Positions 38,891 to 46,694 of a stretch of DNA of 64,000 bases are shown piece after piece (the stretch's first letter is position 1; the number at the start of each line of letters is the position of its first letter). The DNA is taken from positions 1,922,001-1,986,000 of the forward strand of contig NZ_CP158687.1 in the NCBI RefSeq assembly GCF_040580765.1, written 5' to 3'. Below the pieces are notes generated by a model. It was not told where the DNA came from, did not search any database, and saw only the letters and a program-made list of their open reading frames with translations. Both the position numbers and the translations under genes were made by a program. Source of the DNA: Lentibacter algarum (GTDB taxonomy: Bacteria; Pseudomonadota; Alphaproteobacteria; Rhodobacterales; Rhodobacteraceae).

Positions 38891-39800
38891 AGGTAAGTCC
38901 TCTTATTGCAGCTGGCGGCAGGCTCATGCCCACTTCTTCCAGCGTTTTTCTTTCAATTAGTTTGGCCACCCCACCCGCACCAGCGACGCACCAAAACAGA
39001 TCATCGGCGTAGCGTTCAGCCAAGGCCTCGGTTTGTTCGGGCGAAAAGGGCTGCCAGCGCCCTTCACCATCAGGCAAGGAGGCTGGGTTTGAGCCTCGTT
39101 TGGTCATAGCGACCCGCAATTCGCTCAAATCAGGGGCCTCATTCATGCGCACGCCTTGCTTGGCCTTTGGCAGCACAGCATTGCCTCCAAGGGCCCGCGC
39201 CAGCCGTACGTCAGGTGCATCGGCAAAATCTTCAAATTTGTGCAGCTCGATGTCTGCCTCACCGACAACTTCCGAAATATCACGCACCACATCACACCAA
39301 CTGCGCTCTGAAGCGCTGATCGCTGAGAGATCATCTGGCTTTGGCAAAGGTGCCCCGCGCTTTACACCGTAAGCCAACGCTGAGTTCCAATAGGTGTCAA
39401 GCGGACGCAGTCCCAGCATCACCTTATCGATCGGCCGGTCCATGGCTTGAACGAACCCGCGCAGGCGCGTCTTCGCATCAGGATAGAGCGCACGGTGCCG
39501 TAAATTTCCTTTTACAGAGCCGAGCATATTTTCCTCACTGATCACCAGAGTGCGGACACCGCGCGCGGCAGCAAGATTCAAAGCTTTCGCGATTTGCGGT
39601 TTTGCGATCGCAATGGCCTCGTCAGAGACTTTTCCGCTCGGTCCTGCGTAGAGCCCTTCAAACAGTCCTGTCTCACGCAGCCGTTGTGGCCCCCAAAAGC
39701 CGATACCAGACGTACTAAGCGCCTGCATATGACTGCGCATATAATGTTGAAACGTTGTCGTCGCACTTCGCTGCGCGCCCAGATGGAAAATAACCTGCAT
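38856..39800 (-). CDS. Sulfotransferase-like protein
   Basis: The 314-residue protein starts [21 protein letters not shown], which fits the 5'-phosphosulfate loop of PAPS-dependent sulfotransferases. Conserved-looking arginine segments ([21 protein letters not shown]) fit the 3'-phosphate site region. The substrate is unknown. The frame stays open upstream to 41012, but that stretch is intergenic and antisense to other genes, so I start at the ATG at 39800. Its 3' end overlaps scpA by 35 bp in another frame, hence the two are probably cotranscribed though not related in function. Confidence 0.75.
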   Translation of the reverse strand: MQVIFHLGAQRSATTTFQHYMRSHMQALSTSGIGFWGPQRLRETGLFEGLYAGPSGKVSDEAIAIAKPQIAKALNLAAARGVRTLVISEENMLGSVKGNLRHRALYPDAKTRLRGFVQAMDRPIDKVMLGLRPLDTYWNSALAYGVKRGAPLPKPDDLSAISASERSWCDVVRDISEVVGEADIELHKFEDFADAPDVRLARALGGNAVLPKAKQGVRMNEAPDLSELRVAMTKRGSNPASLPDGEGRWQPFSPEQTEALAERYADDLFWCVAGAGGVAKLIERKTLEEVGMSLPPAAIRGLTYDQARRMGQAS

Positions 39801-39975
39801 TACATTTAGCCCCGCTTTGCCTGCATTGCACACGCTCTGCAGGACATTTCGTTGGCGCTGAATGTGCCACAGCGGACCTAAGTAAGCCTTTAACCTCGTG
39901 AAAATATTCACTCTATCGACATTTTGGGTCGTAAAGCTTTCGAGAGGTCTTATATCACTGTTATAGGGAGGCGCT

Positions 39976-40416
39976 ATGATACGGGTCTTAAGCTTTGTAA
40001 TTGCAGTATTTTCAGCGGGTATTTTGCAGGCCGAGTCAGCCAGCAATACGCTTCCAAAAGCTATTCTCGCTCCACCCGAAGAGGCGGAGTTAGCTTCATT
40101 TTTATGGAAAAATAGACTTATTGTTGTCTTTGCAGACTCAAACGCCGATCCGCGTTTTGTCGAGCAAGTCGAGCTATTGGCAGAGCGCTCAAGCGAGCTT
40201 GCTGAGCGCGACGTGATAATCGTACTGGATACAAACCCTGCCGCCAAATCGGCACTGCGCGAGAAGTTTCGCCCGCGCGGATTTATGTTGATGTTGATTG
40301 GCAAAGACGGCCAGGTGTATCTGCGCAAACCTTTGCCTTGGAACGTGCGCGAGATCTCCCGATCAATAGACAAGCTTCCACAGCGCCAGCAAGAAGTGCG
40401 TGATCGGCGCGAATAA
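39976..40416 (+). CDS. Secreted DUF4174-like protein
   Basis: The 146-residue protein has a Sec signal peptide (1 to about 20, GILQAES). A thioredoxin-like alternation of strands and helices follows (NRLIVVFADSNADPRFVEQVELL, RDVIIVLDTNP, RGFMLMLIGKDGQVYLRKPLPW) without a CxxC motif. It fits DUF4174. AGGGAGG precedes the ATG. It is the only plus-strand gene in this stretch and faces a convergent lipoprotein gene 4 bp away. Function unknown. Confidence 0.78.
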   Translation: MIRVLSFVIAVFSAGILQAESASNTLPKAILAPPEEAELASFLWKNRLIVVFADSNADPRFVEQVELLAERSSELAERDVIIVLDTNPAAKSALREKFRPRGFMLMLIGKDGQVYLRKPLPWNVREISRSIDKLPQRQQEVRDRRE

Positions 40417-40420
40417 GCGG

Positions 40421-40921
40421 CTAAACGTTGCCGCGCAGGAAAAATGCGAGCTTCTCTGGAGGATACACGATCAGCAATGCGTTGTCCTCTGGCATATATA
40501 CCATCTGAGACGCTGACGAGAGCAACACGCGGTGATACCCGCGCGAAATGCGTTGATCCATGCAATCCCTTGCAGGCCCGATCCCAGCCGAAATAAGACC
40601 CAATCCATTCGGCAGATCGCGGCTCATAATTGCTTCGGTTATCTCGTTGGGGGTCAATCCCTCGAGCGCAAACTGCACGTGCTTTTGCGCCCGAATACGT
40701 TCCAACGCCCTGTCGATCGTCTCTGCGAGCGGATAGGGCTTTCGAAACTCGCCCAGAGCCAACGTAAACACAGCCGCTGTGCAGCTCGACTTGGAGGTGA
40801 AATGCATCGTCTCCAGAATATAAAGCCGTGCGGAGAGCTTTTGTTTTAAGCTCTCCTCCGTGTCCAGTTCGCAGCCCCCTAAAAGAACGGCTGCACCCAG
40901 ACAGGCTATGATCTTGCGCAC
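40421..40921 (-). CDS. Lipoprotein of unknown function
   Basis: The 166-residue protein begins with a lipobox LLGGC (Cys17), then a helical region and a hydrophobic C-terminal part (MVYMPEDNALLIVYPPEKLAFF). Three further cysteines might pair in the periplasm. The start is GTG at 40921, with GAGGGG 8-9 nt before it. A perfect inverted repeat lies just upstream (40933-40959). It follows pccA on the same strand. I do not recognise a family. Confidence 0.7.
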   Translation of the reverse strand: MRKIIACLGAAVLLGGCELDTEESLKQKLSARLYILETMHFTSKSSCTAAVFTLALGEFRKPYPLAETIDRALERIRAQKHVQFALEGLTPNEITEAIMSRDLPNGLGLISAGIGPARDCMDQRISRGYHRVLLSSASQMVYMPEDNALLIVYPPEKLAFFLRGNV

Positions 40922-40932
40922 ACCTTAGCCCC

Positions 40933-40959
40933 TCTAAACAAGAAAAATCCTTGTTTAGA
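40933..40959 (-). promoter_or_regulatory. 10-bp inverted repeat just upstream of a lipoprotein start
   Basis: TCTAAACAAG (40933-40942) and CTTGTTTAGA (40950-40959) are a perfect match around a 7-nt centre. The repeat ends about 11 nt before the GTG start and abuts the GAGGGG ribosome-binding site. It could be an operator or a leader hairpin; no T tract follows. Confidence 0.45.
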
Positions 40960-41017
40960 CTAGCGACAAATCCTTGCGGAAGTCTTGACGCATATAAAGG
41001 GCTTTGGCGCATAGAGC

Positions 41018-43063
41018 TTATTCAAACTCCATGATCACTTCGTCCACGGCAAGGCTATCACCAGGCGCAGCATTGATTTTGGACACGGTTCCTTTGCGTT
41101 CAGCGCGCAGGATGTTTTCCATTTTCATGGCCTCGACCGTACAAAGCGCTTGGCCCTCCTGAACTTCTTCACCTTCTTCCACGTTGATTTTCACAATCAA
41201 ACCAGGCATCGGGCAAAGCAGCATTTTGGATGTGTCAGGCGCAACCTTCTCTGGCATCAGCTTGGCAAGCTCAGCTTGGCGCGGCGTGCGGACATGCACC
41301 TTCACCTCAGCGCCACGGCTGCGAATACGGAAACCACCAGAGATTTTGCCGACCTTCAGCACAAGGCCTTCGCCATTCACATCCAGACGGGCCAATTGAT
41401 CACCTGGTGTCCATTTTGATGCAACACGTAGCACTGTCCCATCATCAAAATGTACGTCAGAGCCTTCACGGTCTGCTGCGATCGTCACAGGGTAATCTTG
41501 TCCCTGCAAGCTGACAACCCACTCCGCACCAACGCGGCGTTCGTGATTGTCCATACGCCCGGATACTCGCGTTCTGCGGATTTCGGCGACACGGTGCATT
41601 GCGGCAGCGCTCGCCGCAATCTTGCGCAAAGCCGCCTCATCCAGCGTGACCCCCTCAAAGCCATCAGGATACTGCTCTTCAATAAAGGCCGTCGTCATTT
41701 CGCCTTTGATAAAGATGTCATGATCCATAACAGCCGACAGGAACGGCAGGTTGTGGCCGATGCCCTCAAGCTCAAATCCGTCGAGCGCATCACGCATATG
41801 AGCAATCGCCGCTTCACGCGTTGGCGCCCATGTACAGAGCTTTGCGATCATTGGATCGTAATACATCGAGATTTCGCCGCCCTCGTAAACGCCCGTATCG
41901 TTGCGCACCGCAAAATCCCCTTCCGGCGCATCACCTTGCCATTTGCCGTTGATTAGAAGTGGACCAGCAGCAGTCTCTTCGGGCGGACGGTAGCGTGTGA
42001 GGCGACCAATAGAAGGCAGGAAGCCGCGATATGGATCTTCCGCATACAGGCGATTTTCGATAGCCCAGCCTGTGAGTTTCACATCGTCCTGCGCCATGGC
42101 GAGCTTCTCGCCATAAGCCACGCGGATCATCTGCTCCACAAGGTCAACGCCAGTGATAAGCTCAGTCACAGGATGTTCAACCTGAAGGCGGGTGTTCATT
42201 TCTAGGAAATAAAAGTTCTTATCCCCGTCCACGATAAATTCAACGGTACCCGCGCTGGCATAATCCACGGCCTTGGCCAAAGCCACAGCTTGCTCGCCCA
42301 TCGCTTTGCGCGTCGCTTCATCGAGGAATGGGCTTGGCGCTTCTTCAACAACTTTCTGCTGGCGGCGCTGGATCGAACACTCACGCTCACCTAGATAGAT
42401 GCCATTACCATGGCTGTCGCAAAGCACTTGAATTTCGATGTGACGAGGCTGGGTCACGAACTTCTCGATAAAGATACGATCGTCGCCAAAGGAATTGGCC
42501 GCTTCGTTCTTGGAGCTCTGGAAGCCTTCACGCGCGCCCGCATCATCCCAAGCAATCCGCATACCCTTGCCGCCACCGCCTGCACTGGCCTTGATCATTA
42601 CAGGATAGCCGATCTCATTTGAAATCTTGACTGCCTCTTCAGCATCGGCAATCAGGCCCATATGGCCTGGAACAGTTGAGACCTTGGCCTCTTGAGCGAT
42701 TTTTTTGGAGGTAATCTTATCCCCCATCTTCTCAATCGCCCCAACAGGTGGCCCGATAAAGGCTACTCCTGCCGCTTCCAAAGCCTCGGCAAATTTTGAG
42801 TTCTCAGAAAGGAAGCCGTAGCCAGGGTGAACCGCTTCAGCGCCCGTTTCCTTGATCGCGCGCATGACATTTTCAATCACAATATAGGATTGGTTCGCCG
42901 GGGGAGGACCAATATGAACGGCCTCGTCAGCCATCTGCACATGCAGTGCCTGCTTATCAGCGTCCGAATAAATAGCGACCGTCTTGATCCCCATTTTCTT
43001 GGCTGTTTTGATCACGCGGCAAGCAATTTCGCCACGATTTGCAATCAGGATCTTTTTAAACAT
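41018..43063 (-). CDS. pccA: PccA, propionyl/acetyl-CoA carboxylase biotin subunit
   Basis: The 681-residue protein has the biotin carboxylase domain (FKKILIANRGEIACRVI start, ATP-grasp ASAGGGGKGMRIAWD, EMNTRLQVEHPVTE). A linker and a C-terminal biotinyl domain follow with the biotin Lys in EAMKMENIL. With PccB it carboxylates propionyl-CoA to methylmalonyl-CoA. The mutase gene scpA lies 2 kb downstream and pccB upstream, all on the minus strand, but small genes and terminators lie between, so separate promoters are likely. Confidence 0.96.
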   Translation of the reverse strand: MFKKILIANRGEIACRVIKTAKKMGIKTVAIYSDADKQALHVQMADEAVHIGPPPANQSYIVIENVMRAIKETGAEAVHPGYGFLSENSKFAEALEAAGVAFIGPPVGAIEKMGDKITSKKIAQEAKVSTVPGHMGLIADAEEAVKISNEIGYPVMIKASAGGGGKGMRIAWDDAGAREGFQSSKNEAANSFGDDRIFIEKFVTQPRHIEIQVLCDSHGNGIYLGERECSIQRRQQKVVEEAPSPFLDEATRKAMGEQAVALAKAVDYASAGTVEFIVDGDKNFYFLEMNTRLQVEHPVTELITGVDLVEQMIRVAYGEKLAMAQDDVKLTGWAIENRLYAEDPYRGFLPSIGRLTRYRPPEETAAGPLLINGKWQGDAPEGDFAVRNDTGVYEGGEISMYYDPMIAKLCTWAPTREAAIAHMRDALDGFELEGIGHNLPFLSAVMDHDIFIKGEMTTAFIEEQYPDGFEGVTLDEAALRKIAASAAAMHRVAEIRRTRVSGRMDNHERRVGAEWVVSLQGQDYPVTIAADREGSDVHFDDGTVLRVASKWTPGDQLARLDVNGEGLVLKVGKISGGFRIRSRGAEVKVHVRTPRQAELAKLMPEKVAPDTSKMLLCPMPGLIVKINVEEGEEVQEGQALCTVEAMKMENILRAERKGTVSKINAAPGDSLAVDEVIMEFE

Positions 43064-43121
43064 GGTCTGTCCCCTCTTCGTTCAGTCTTTGGAGCCGCGC
43101 AGTACGCCCTCCAGAATGCAT

Positions 43122-43160
43122 AAAAAAAGCCACATCCGAGAATCTCTCGAACATGGCTTT
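43122..43160 (-). terminator. Rho-independent terminator after the 68-residue lipoprotein gene
   Basis: AAAGCCA (43126-43132) pairs with TGGCTTT (43154-43160), with an inner CGAGA/TCTCG stem. On the minus strand a run of seven T residues ends the structure. It lies between the small lipoprotein gene and pccA. Confidence 0.8.
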
Positions 43161-43200
43161 CAGATTTTGTCTGGCCCCATGCGGGGCCGCCGTTACGCCG

Positions 43201-43407
43201 TTAGCAGCGCGACGGGAATTTTTGGCAGTAGGCCACATTGCCCACGGCTCCGATGAGTGCGCCTGCGCCCAAGTCGCCTTTGGTGACTGCAGCAGCTCCA
43301 ACGCCTGCTCCTGCTCCCATGAGCGCTTGTTCTGTAAGTGTGTCTCCGCAGCCTGAGAGGAGCGCAGTGGTACATAGGGCCGCAGCCCATTTTGTGAGTG
43401 TTCGCAT
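43201..43407 (-). CDS. Small glycine/alanine-rich lipoprotein
   Basis: The 68-residue protein has a lipobox LLSGC (Cys20). A short glycine- and alanine-rich segment follows (LMGAGAGVGAAAVTKGDLGAGALIGAVG) that resembles glycine-zipper membrane motifs, and a Cys-containing tail CQKFPSRC could form a disulfide. Glycine-zipper lipoproteins often insert in the outer membrane or form oligomers. Function unknown. It lies between pccB and pccA and ends in its own terminator, so it is a separate transcript. Confidence 0.75.
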   Translation of the reverse strand: MRTLTKWAAALCTTALLSGCGDTLTEQALMGAGAGVGAAAVTKGDLGAGALIGAVGNVAYCQKFPSRC

Positions 43408-43732
43408 GTCTCTTTGCCTCGTATTGGTTTAATTCGAGCTGTCTTCGCAGCTCCTACAAACCAAGCGTTAGGCAAAAGGGGCCGCCTTGCCAAGCTACAG
43501 GGGCGCGAATTTGCGCTACCTGTGGCATGAAAAAAGCAGGGCGTGCAGCCTTGGGGGCGGCCGCAACGCCCTGCAGGGGAAGGGTAACGGACAGAACTGA
43601 CGCTCTGTGCCCGAACGTGGGCAACCATCACACCGACAGCCTGACACGGGGCCGAATGCAGCAAAAGGGGGGCAAGAGAATTGGCCCTCAAATGGGCCGT
43701 TCCCTGCTCAAAAGTGGAGTGCATAGGCAAGT
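43408..43732 (-). other. 325-bp gap with a strong terminator and structured tract; possible small RNA or 3' UTR
   Basis: No convincing protein gene lies here. The left part (43408-43529) is the promoter region of the 68-residue lipoprotein gene. The right part (43575-43732) lies between the stop of the gene at 43733-44104 and a strong minus-strand terminator. Read on the minus strand it contains several possible hairpins: GGCCCATTTGAGGGCC, TGCCC-ACGTTC-GGGCA and ACAGA-N8-TCTGT. It could be a 3' UTR or an independent small RNA of about 160-200 nt. I could not match it to 6S, SRP, tmRNA or RNase P RNA by their conserved core sequences. Confidence 0.35.
43530..43574 (-). terminator. Strong Rho-independent terminator
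   Basis: GCAGGGCGT (43536-43544) and ACGCCCTGC (43566-43574) form a 9-bp stem. On the minus strand it is followed by six T residues (43535-43530). It ends whatever is transcribed through 43575-43732. Confidence 0.85.
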
Positions 43733-44104
43733 TCATGCCTGACCCTCCTCCACATAGGTTCCATCGAAAATATCAGGGAAGGAAGCTTCGGCAACACGCA
43801 CATTTATGCGCAGCATTGCGTCGTAGCTGGCAGGATCAAACGGATCTTCAGCTGCGATAACTTCGCGTCCAAATAGCCACGACAGGCGTCCTGCATCTAA
43901 GTTTCCGCGCTCAAATGGCTCATCGCCAAACTGCGCCCAAAGAGCAGCCATAAAGCCAACATCTGCGCGCTTGTCCGCTGGACGGCGGTCACGATAGCGC
44001 TCACGAACCGTAATCGGTGTCACCCCCTTGGGGTTCGCCCGTCTAATTACAAACTGAAAATCGGTGCCGGAAAGCCGGCCCGGGAAGCCGCGGTGCTTCA
44101 GCAA
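43733..44104 (-). CDS. Hypothetical protein between pccB and pccA, TTG start
   Basis: The 123-residue protein is soluble and charged, with no signal peptide or motif I recognise (central part RERYRDRRPADKRADVGFMAAL, then FGREVIAAEDPFDPASYDAML). The first codon is TTG at 44104. AAGGAGGG lies 6 nt before it, and no ATG exists nearby, so the unusual start is well supported. It comes 81 bp after the 49-residue lipoprotein gene. Function unknown; only its place in the pcc region is informative. Confidence 0.65.
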   Translation of the reverse strand: MLKHRGFPGRLSGTDFQFVIRRANPKGVTPITVRERYRDRRPADKRADVGFMAALWAQFGDEPFERGNLDAGRLSWLFGREVIAAEDPFDPASYDAMLRINVRVAEASFPDIFDGTYVEEGQA

Positions 44105-44150
44105 GGCGTGCCCTCCTTTATAAAAGTGGATCCGCCGTGAAGCATGTGAG

Positions 44151-44178
44151 GCAGAGCAGGCCCCGCGGCCCGCTCTGC
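44151..44178 (-). promoter_or_regulatory. Hairpin between two small genes of the pcc region
   Basis: GCAGAGC (44151-44157) pairs with GCTCTGC (44172-44178), and inner GGCC/GGCC bases can extend the stem. On the minus strand no T tract follows, so it is more likely an RNA-processing or stabilising hairpin after the 49-residue lipoprotein gene than a full terminator. Confidence 0.45.
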
Positions 44179-44185
44179 AACGGTT

Positions 44186-44335
44186 TTATTTGTATTTGCC
44201 GGTGTATGTCGGTTCAACAGAGATCGGTGCTGTGTCAACAACAACATATTCATCATCGGGGGCCTTGTTGCCGCCGCAGGCCGAAACTGTGACCACAAGG
44301 CCAAGTGCGCAAAGGGCTTTAATCGTCTTAGACAT
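44186..44335 (-). CDS. 49-residue lipoprotein
   Basis: This short gene encodes a lipoprotein signal with lipobox VSAC (Cys20), followed by about 30 acidic residues (GGNKAPDDEYVVVDTAPISV) and the end TYTGKYK. ACAGGAG lies 7 nt before the ATG, which supports it strongly. Small lipoproteins of this kind are common in the pcc region of Rhodobacterales but have no function I know. A longer frame on the same strand (44098-44565) overlaps it and lacks a start site, so I reject that one. Confidence 0.75.
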   Translation of the reverse strand: MSKTIKALCALGLVVTVSACGGNKAPDDEYVVVDTAPISVEPTYTGKYK

Positions 44336-44549
44336 TCTTTACTCCTGTCATTTTGCTCTAACTCGGGCGGGGTATTTTCCCCGACCAGCCTCTCATGTGA
44401 GATACGTGCCTCAACAGAAGCACGTTGGCGCAATATAACCGAATTCCGAATGTCCCGATATGCTGACGACAGGATCATACTGTTCTGTGACGGGAAAGCC
44501 GCAAAACAAGCCGAACCTGAGCTACGCCGCGCAACATGTTGTGTTTGCA

Positions 44550-44963
44550 TCAAAACTGCTCCCATATGCAGGCTCCACTTTTGAGCGTAAACTGCTCAAA
44601 AAACTGGATGGCATCAGGATCTGAAAGTCCAAACTCAATAGCGCGATCCGAAAAAGATATAATCACGCGGTCTATCGGCTCGGGCTGGTCAGACAGCTTC
44701 GGCAAAGCATATTGCTCGCAGAGAACCAAAAAGTCATCAGCAAGCGCCTCATAATCCAAGCTCGCGTTATCGCTCAATTCAGGGGCAACAAAACGAAACC
44801 TTGCGTAGGTAAAAATTCCATCAGGTTTAACTTCGACAAATTCCTCCAATAGCTGCGGCACTAGCCCAGAGGGCAAGTTTGGCAGCTCTGCCGCAAGTGT
44901 CGGCTGGGCCCAAAGACCCAGCCCCGCAAAGGCGAGCACAGAAAAGGAGAGAGTGTCGCGCAT
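44550..44963 (-). CDS. Secreted hypothetical protein after pccB
   Basis: The 137-residue protein has a Sec signal peptide (1 to about 24, PTLAAELP), then PSGLVPQLLEEFVEVKPDG and the FDRAIEFGLSD-type C-terminal part. It has two cysteines, which could pair. The ATG at 44963 lies 10 bp after the pccB stop; the open frame further upstream is inside pccB. I recognise the pattern of a Rhodobacterales periplasmic protein next to pccB but no function. It is likely cotranscribed with pccB. Confidence 0.72.
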   Translation of the reverse strand: MRDTLSFSVLAFAGLGLWAQPTLAAELPNLPSGLVPQLLEEFVEVKPDGIFTYARFRFVAPELSDNASLDYEALADDFLVLCEQYALPKLSDQPEPIDRVIISFSDRAIEFGLSDPDAIQFFEQFTLKSGACIWEQF

Positions 44964-44973
44964 ATCGCGGCCC

Positions 44974-46506
44974 TTACAGCGGAATGTTGTCGTGTTTTTT
45001 CCAAGGCGTCGTAATCTTTTTTGTCCGCAAGCTTGCAAATGCACGGCTCACACGCTTGCGCGTGCTGTGCGGCATGATCACTTCATCGATAAAGCCACGC
45101 TCAGCCGCTACAAACGGATTTGCAAAACGAGCCTCATAATCTGCCGCATGCTGTGCGATCTTTTCCGCATCACCCGCGTCAGCGCGGTGGATAATTTCCG
45201 TCGCGCCTTTTGCGCCCATAACAGCGATTTCAGAGGTTGGCCACGCGTAGTTCAGATCACCCTGAAGGTGCTTAGAACTCATCACAACATACGCGCCACC
45301 ATAGGCTTTTCTGGTAATAACGGTCACTTTTGGAACGGTTGCTTCACCATAAGCAAAGAGGAGCTTCGCGCCGTGCTTGATCACGCCGCGATACTCCTGC
45401 CCTGTTCCTGGCAGAAAGCCCGGAACGTCAACAAGTGTAAGCAGTGGAATTTCAAATGCGTCACAAAAGCGGACAAACCGTGCAGCTTTGCGCGAACTGT
45501 CAATATCAAGACAGCCAGCCAGCACCAAAGGCTGGTTGGCCACGACGCCAACAGTCTGCCCCTCAAGACGGATAAAGCCCGTGATTACGTTTTTGGCAAA
45601 CTCTTCCTGAATTTCGTAAAAATCGCCCTCATCTGCGAGCTTAAGGATCAGCTCCTTCATATCATAGGGCGTATTGGGGTTTTCTGGCACAAGCGTATCG
45701 AGACTCATATCCTTGCGATCCACACTGTCAAAGAAGGGACGCACTGGCGGCTTCTCACGGTTGGAAAGGGGCAGGAAGTCAATCAAGCGGCGCACCTCAG
45801 CAATCGCTTCGACATCATTCTCAAAAGCGCCGTCCGCAACCGAAGATTTCTTGGTATGTGTCGAAGCACCCCCAAGCTCTTCAGCTGTTACCTGCTCGTT
45901 GGTTACCGTTTTCACAACATCAGGCCCAGTGACAAACATATAAGAGCTGTCTTTGACCATGAAGATAAAATCGGTCATCGCAGGCGAGTAAACAGCGCCA
46001 CCAGCGCAAGGCCCCATAACCAAGCTGATCTGAGGCACAACGCCTGAGGCCATAATATTGCGTTTAAAGACTTCCCCGTAGCCCGCAAGACTGTCGACAC
46101 CCTCTTGAATACGTGCCCCGCCAGAATCGTTGATCCCGATCACAGGCGCGCCATTCTGAACGGCCATATCCATAATTTTGCAAATCTTCTCAGCATGGGT
46201 CGCAGAAACCGAGCCACCCAAAACCGTGAAGTCCTGAGAGAAAACATACACCATACGGCCATTCACCGTACCCCAGCCCGTGATGACACCATCACCTGCA
46301 GGCTTCTGCTTCTCCATGCCAAAATCAGTGCAACGATGCGTCTTAAACATATCGAATTCTTCAAAGCTGCCTTCATCTAGCAAGAGCTCGACCCGCTCCC
46401 GCGCTGTCAGCTTGCCCTTACTATGTTGAGCCGCATTGCGCTTCTCGCCGCCACCTTGGTGCGCGAGCGCGCGACTCTCTTCGAGCTTTTGCAGAATATC
46501 TTTCAT
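44974..46506 (-). CDS. pccB: PccB, propionyl-CoA carboxylase carboxyltransferase subunit
   Basis: The 510-residue carboxyltransferase begins [20 protein letters not shown] and has [21 protein letters not shown] for the N-terminal acyl-CoA site. [30 protein letters not shown] and the ending [13 protein letters not shown] follow. It transfers CO2 from carboxybiotin on PccA to propionyl-CoA. I start at 46506; the frame upstream to 46614 crosses the promoter. TTTGC-type repeats 65-120 bp upstream fit PccR control. Confidence 0.96.
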   Translation of the reverse strand: MKDILQKLEESRALAHQGGGEKRNAAQHSKGKLTARERVELLLDEGSFEEFDMFKTHRCTDFGMEKQKPAGDGVITGWGTVNGRMVYVFSQDFTVLGGSVSATHAEKICKIMDMAVQNGAPVIGINDSGGARIQEGVDSLAGYGEVFKRNIMASGVVPQISLVMGPCAGGAVYSPAMTDFIFMVKDSSYMFVTGPDVVKTVTNEQVTAEELGGASTHTKKSSVADGAFENDVEAIAEVRRLIDFLPLSNREKPPVRPFFDSVDRKDMSLDTLVPENPNTPYDMKELILKLADEGDFYEIQEEFAKNVITGFIRLEGQTVGVVANQPLVLAGCLDIDSSRKAARFVRFCDAFEIPLLTLVDVPGFLPGTGQEYRGVIKHGAKLLFAYGEATVPKVTVITRKAYGGAYVVMSSKHLQGDLNYAWPTSEIAVMGAKGATEIIHRADAGDAEKIAQHAADYEARFANPFVAAERGFIDEVIMPHSTRKRVSRAFASLRTKKITTPWKKHDNIPL

Positions 46507-46560
46507 CGGATGCCCCCCTTTGGTTTGGGCCTGTATACGGCCTCTTACGCGGCTCACAAA

Positions 46561-46624
46561 GGCTAAAGCAGCAAATTTGCAAAACTTTGTCAGAATATTT
46601 TTGGCTAATTGCAAAGCAGCAAAC
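46561..46624 (-). promoter_or_regulatory. TTTGC repeat array upstream of pccB (candidate PccR/ScfR operator)
   Basis: On the minus strand TTTGC-AAA-TTTGC-TGC-TTTAG (within 46563-46583) and TTTGC-TGC-TTTGC (46611-46623) are direct repeats with an 8-bp period; TTTGCAAA lies at 46576-46583. PccR-type regulators are known to act through TTTGCAAA elements. The pccB start is at 46506 and the divergent MFS gene starts at 46695, so both could be affected. Confidence 0.6.
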
Positions 46625-46694
46625 TACCGAAGCTGACGCACCGTCCTTTGGAGACAAACTGGACAAGGAACGCTGAGACGCCTACGCGTTAGCG

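Noticed and set aside
39801..41012. N-terminal extension of the sulfotransferase-like frame up to 41012
   Set aside because: The stretch overlaps the DUF4174 and lipoprotein genes and is not protein-like; the sulfotransferase motif begins right after the ATG at 39800.
43575..43732. Known RNA gene (6S, SRP, tmRNA, RNase P) in the gap
   Set aside because: None of the conserved core sequences I know for these RNAs is present, so I list it only as a possible structured RNA.
43056..43736. 226-codon open frame on the minus strand
   Set aside because: It runs through two strong terminators and over the 68-residue lipoprotein gene in another frame; composition is not protein-like.
44098..44565. 155-codon open frame on the minus strand
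   Set aside because: It overlaps the well-supported 49-residue lipoprotein in another frame and has no ribosome-binding site or motif.
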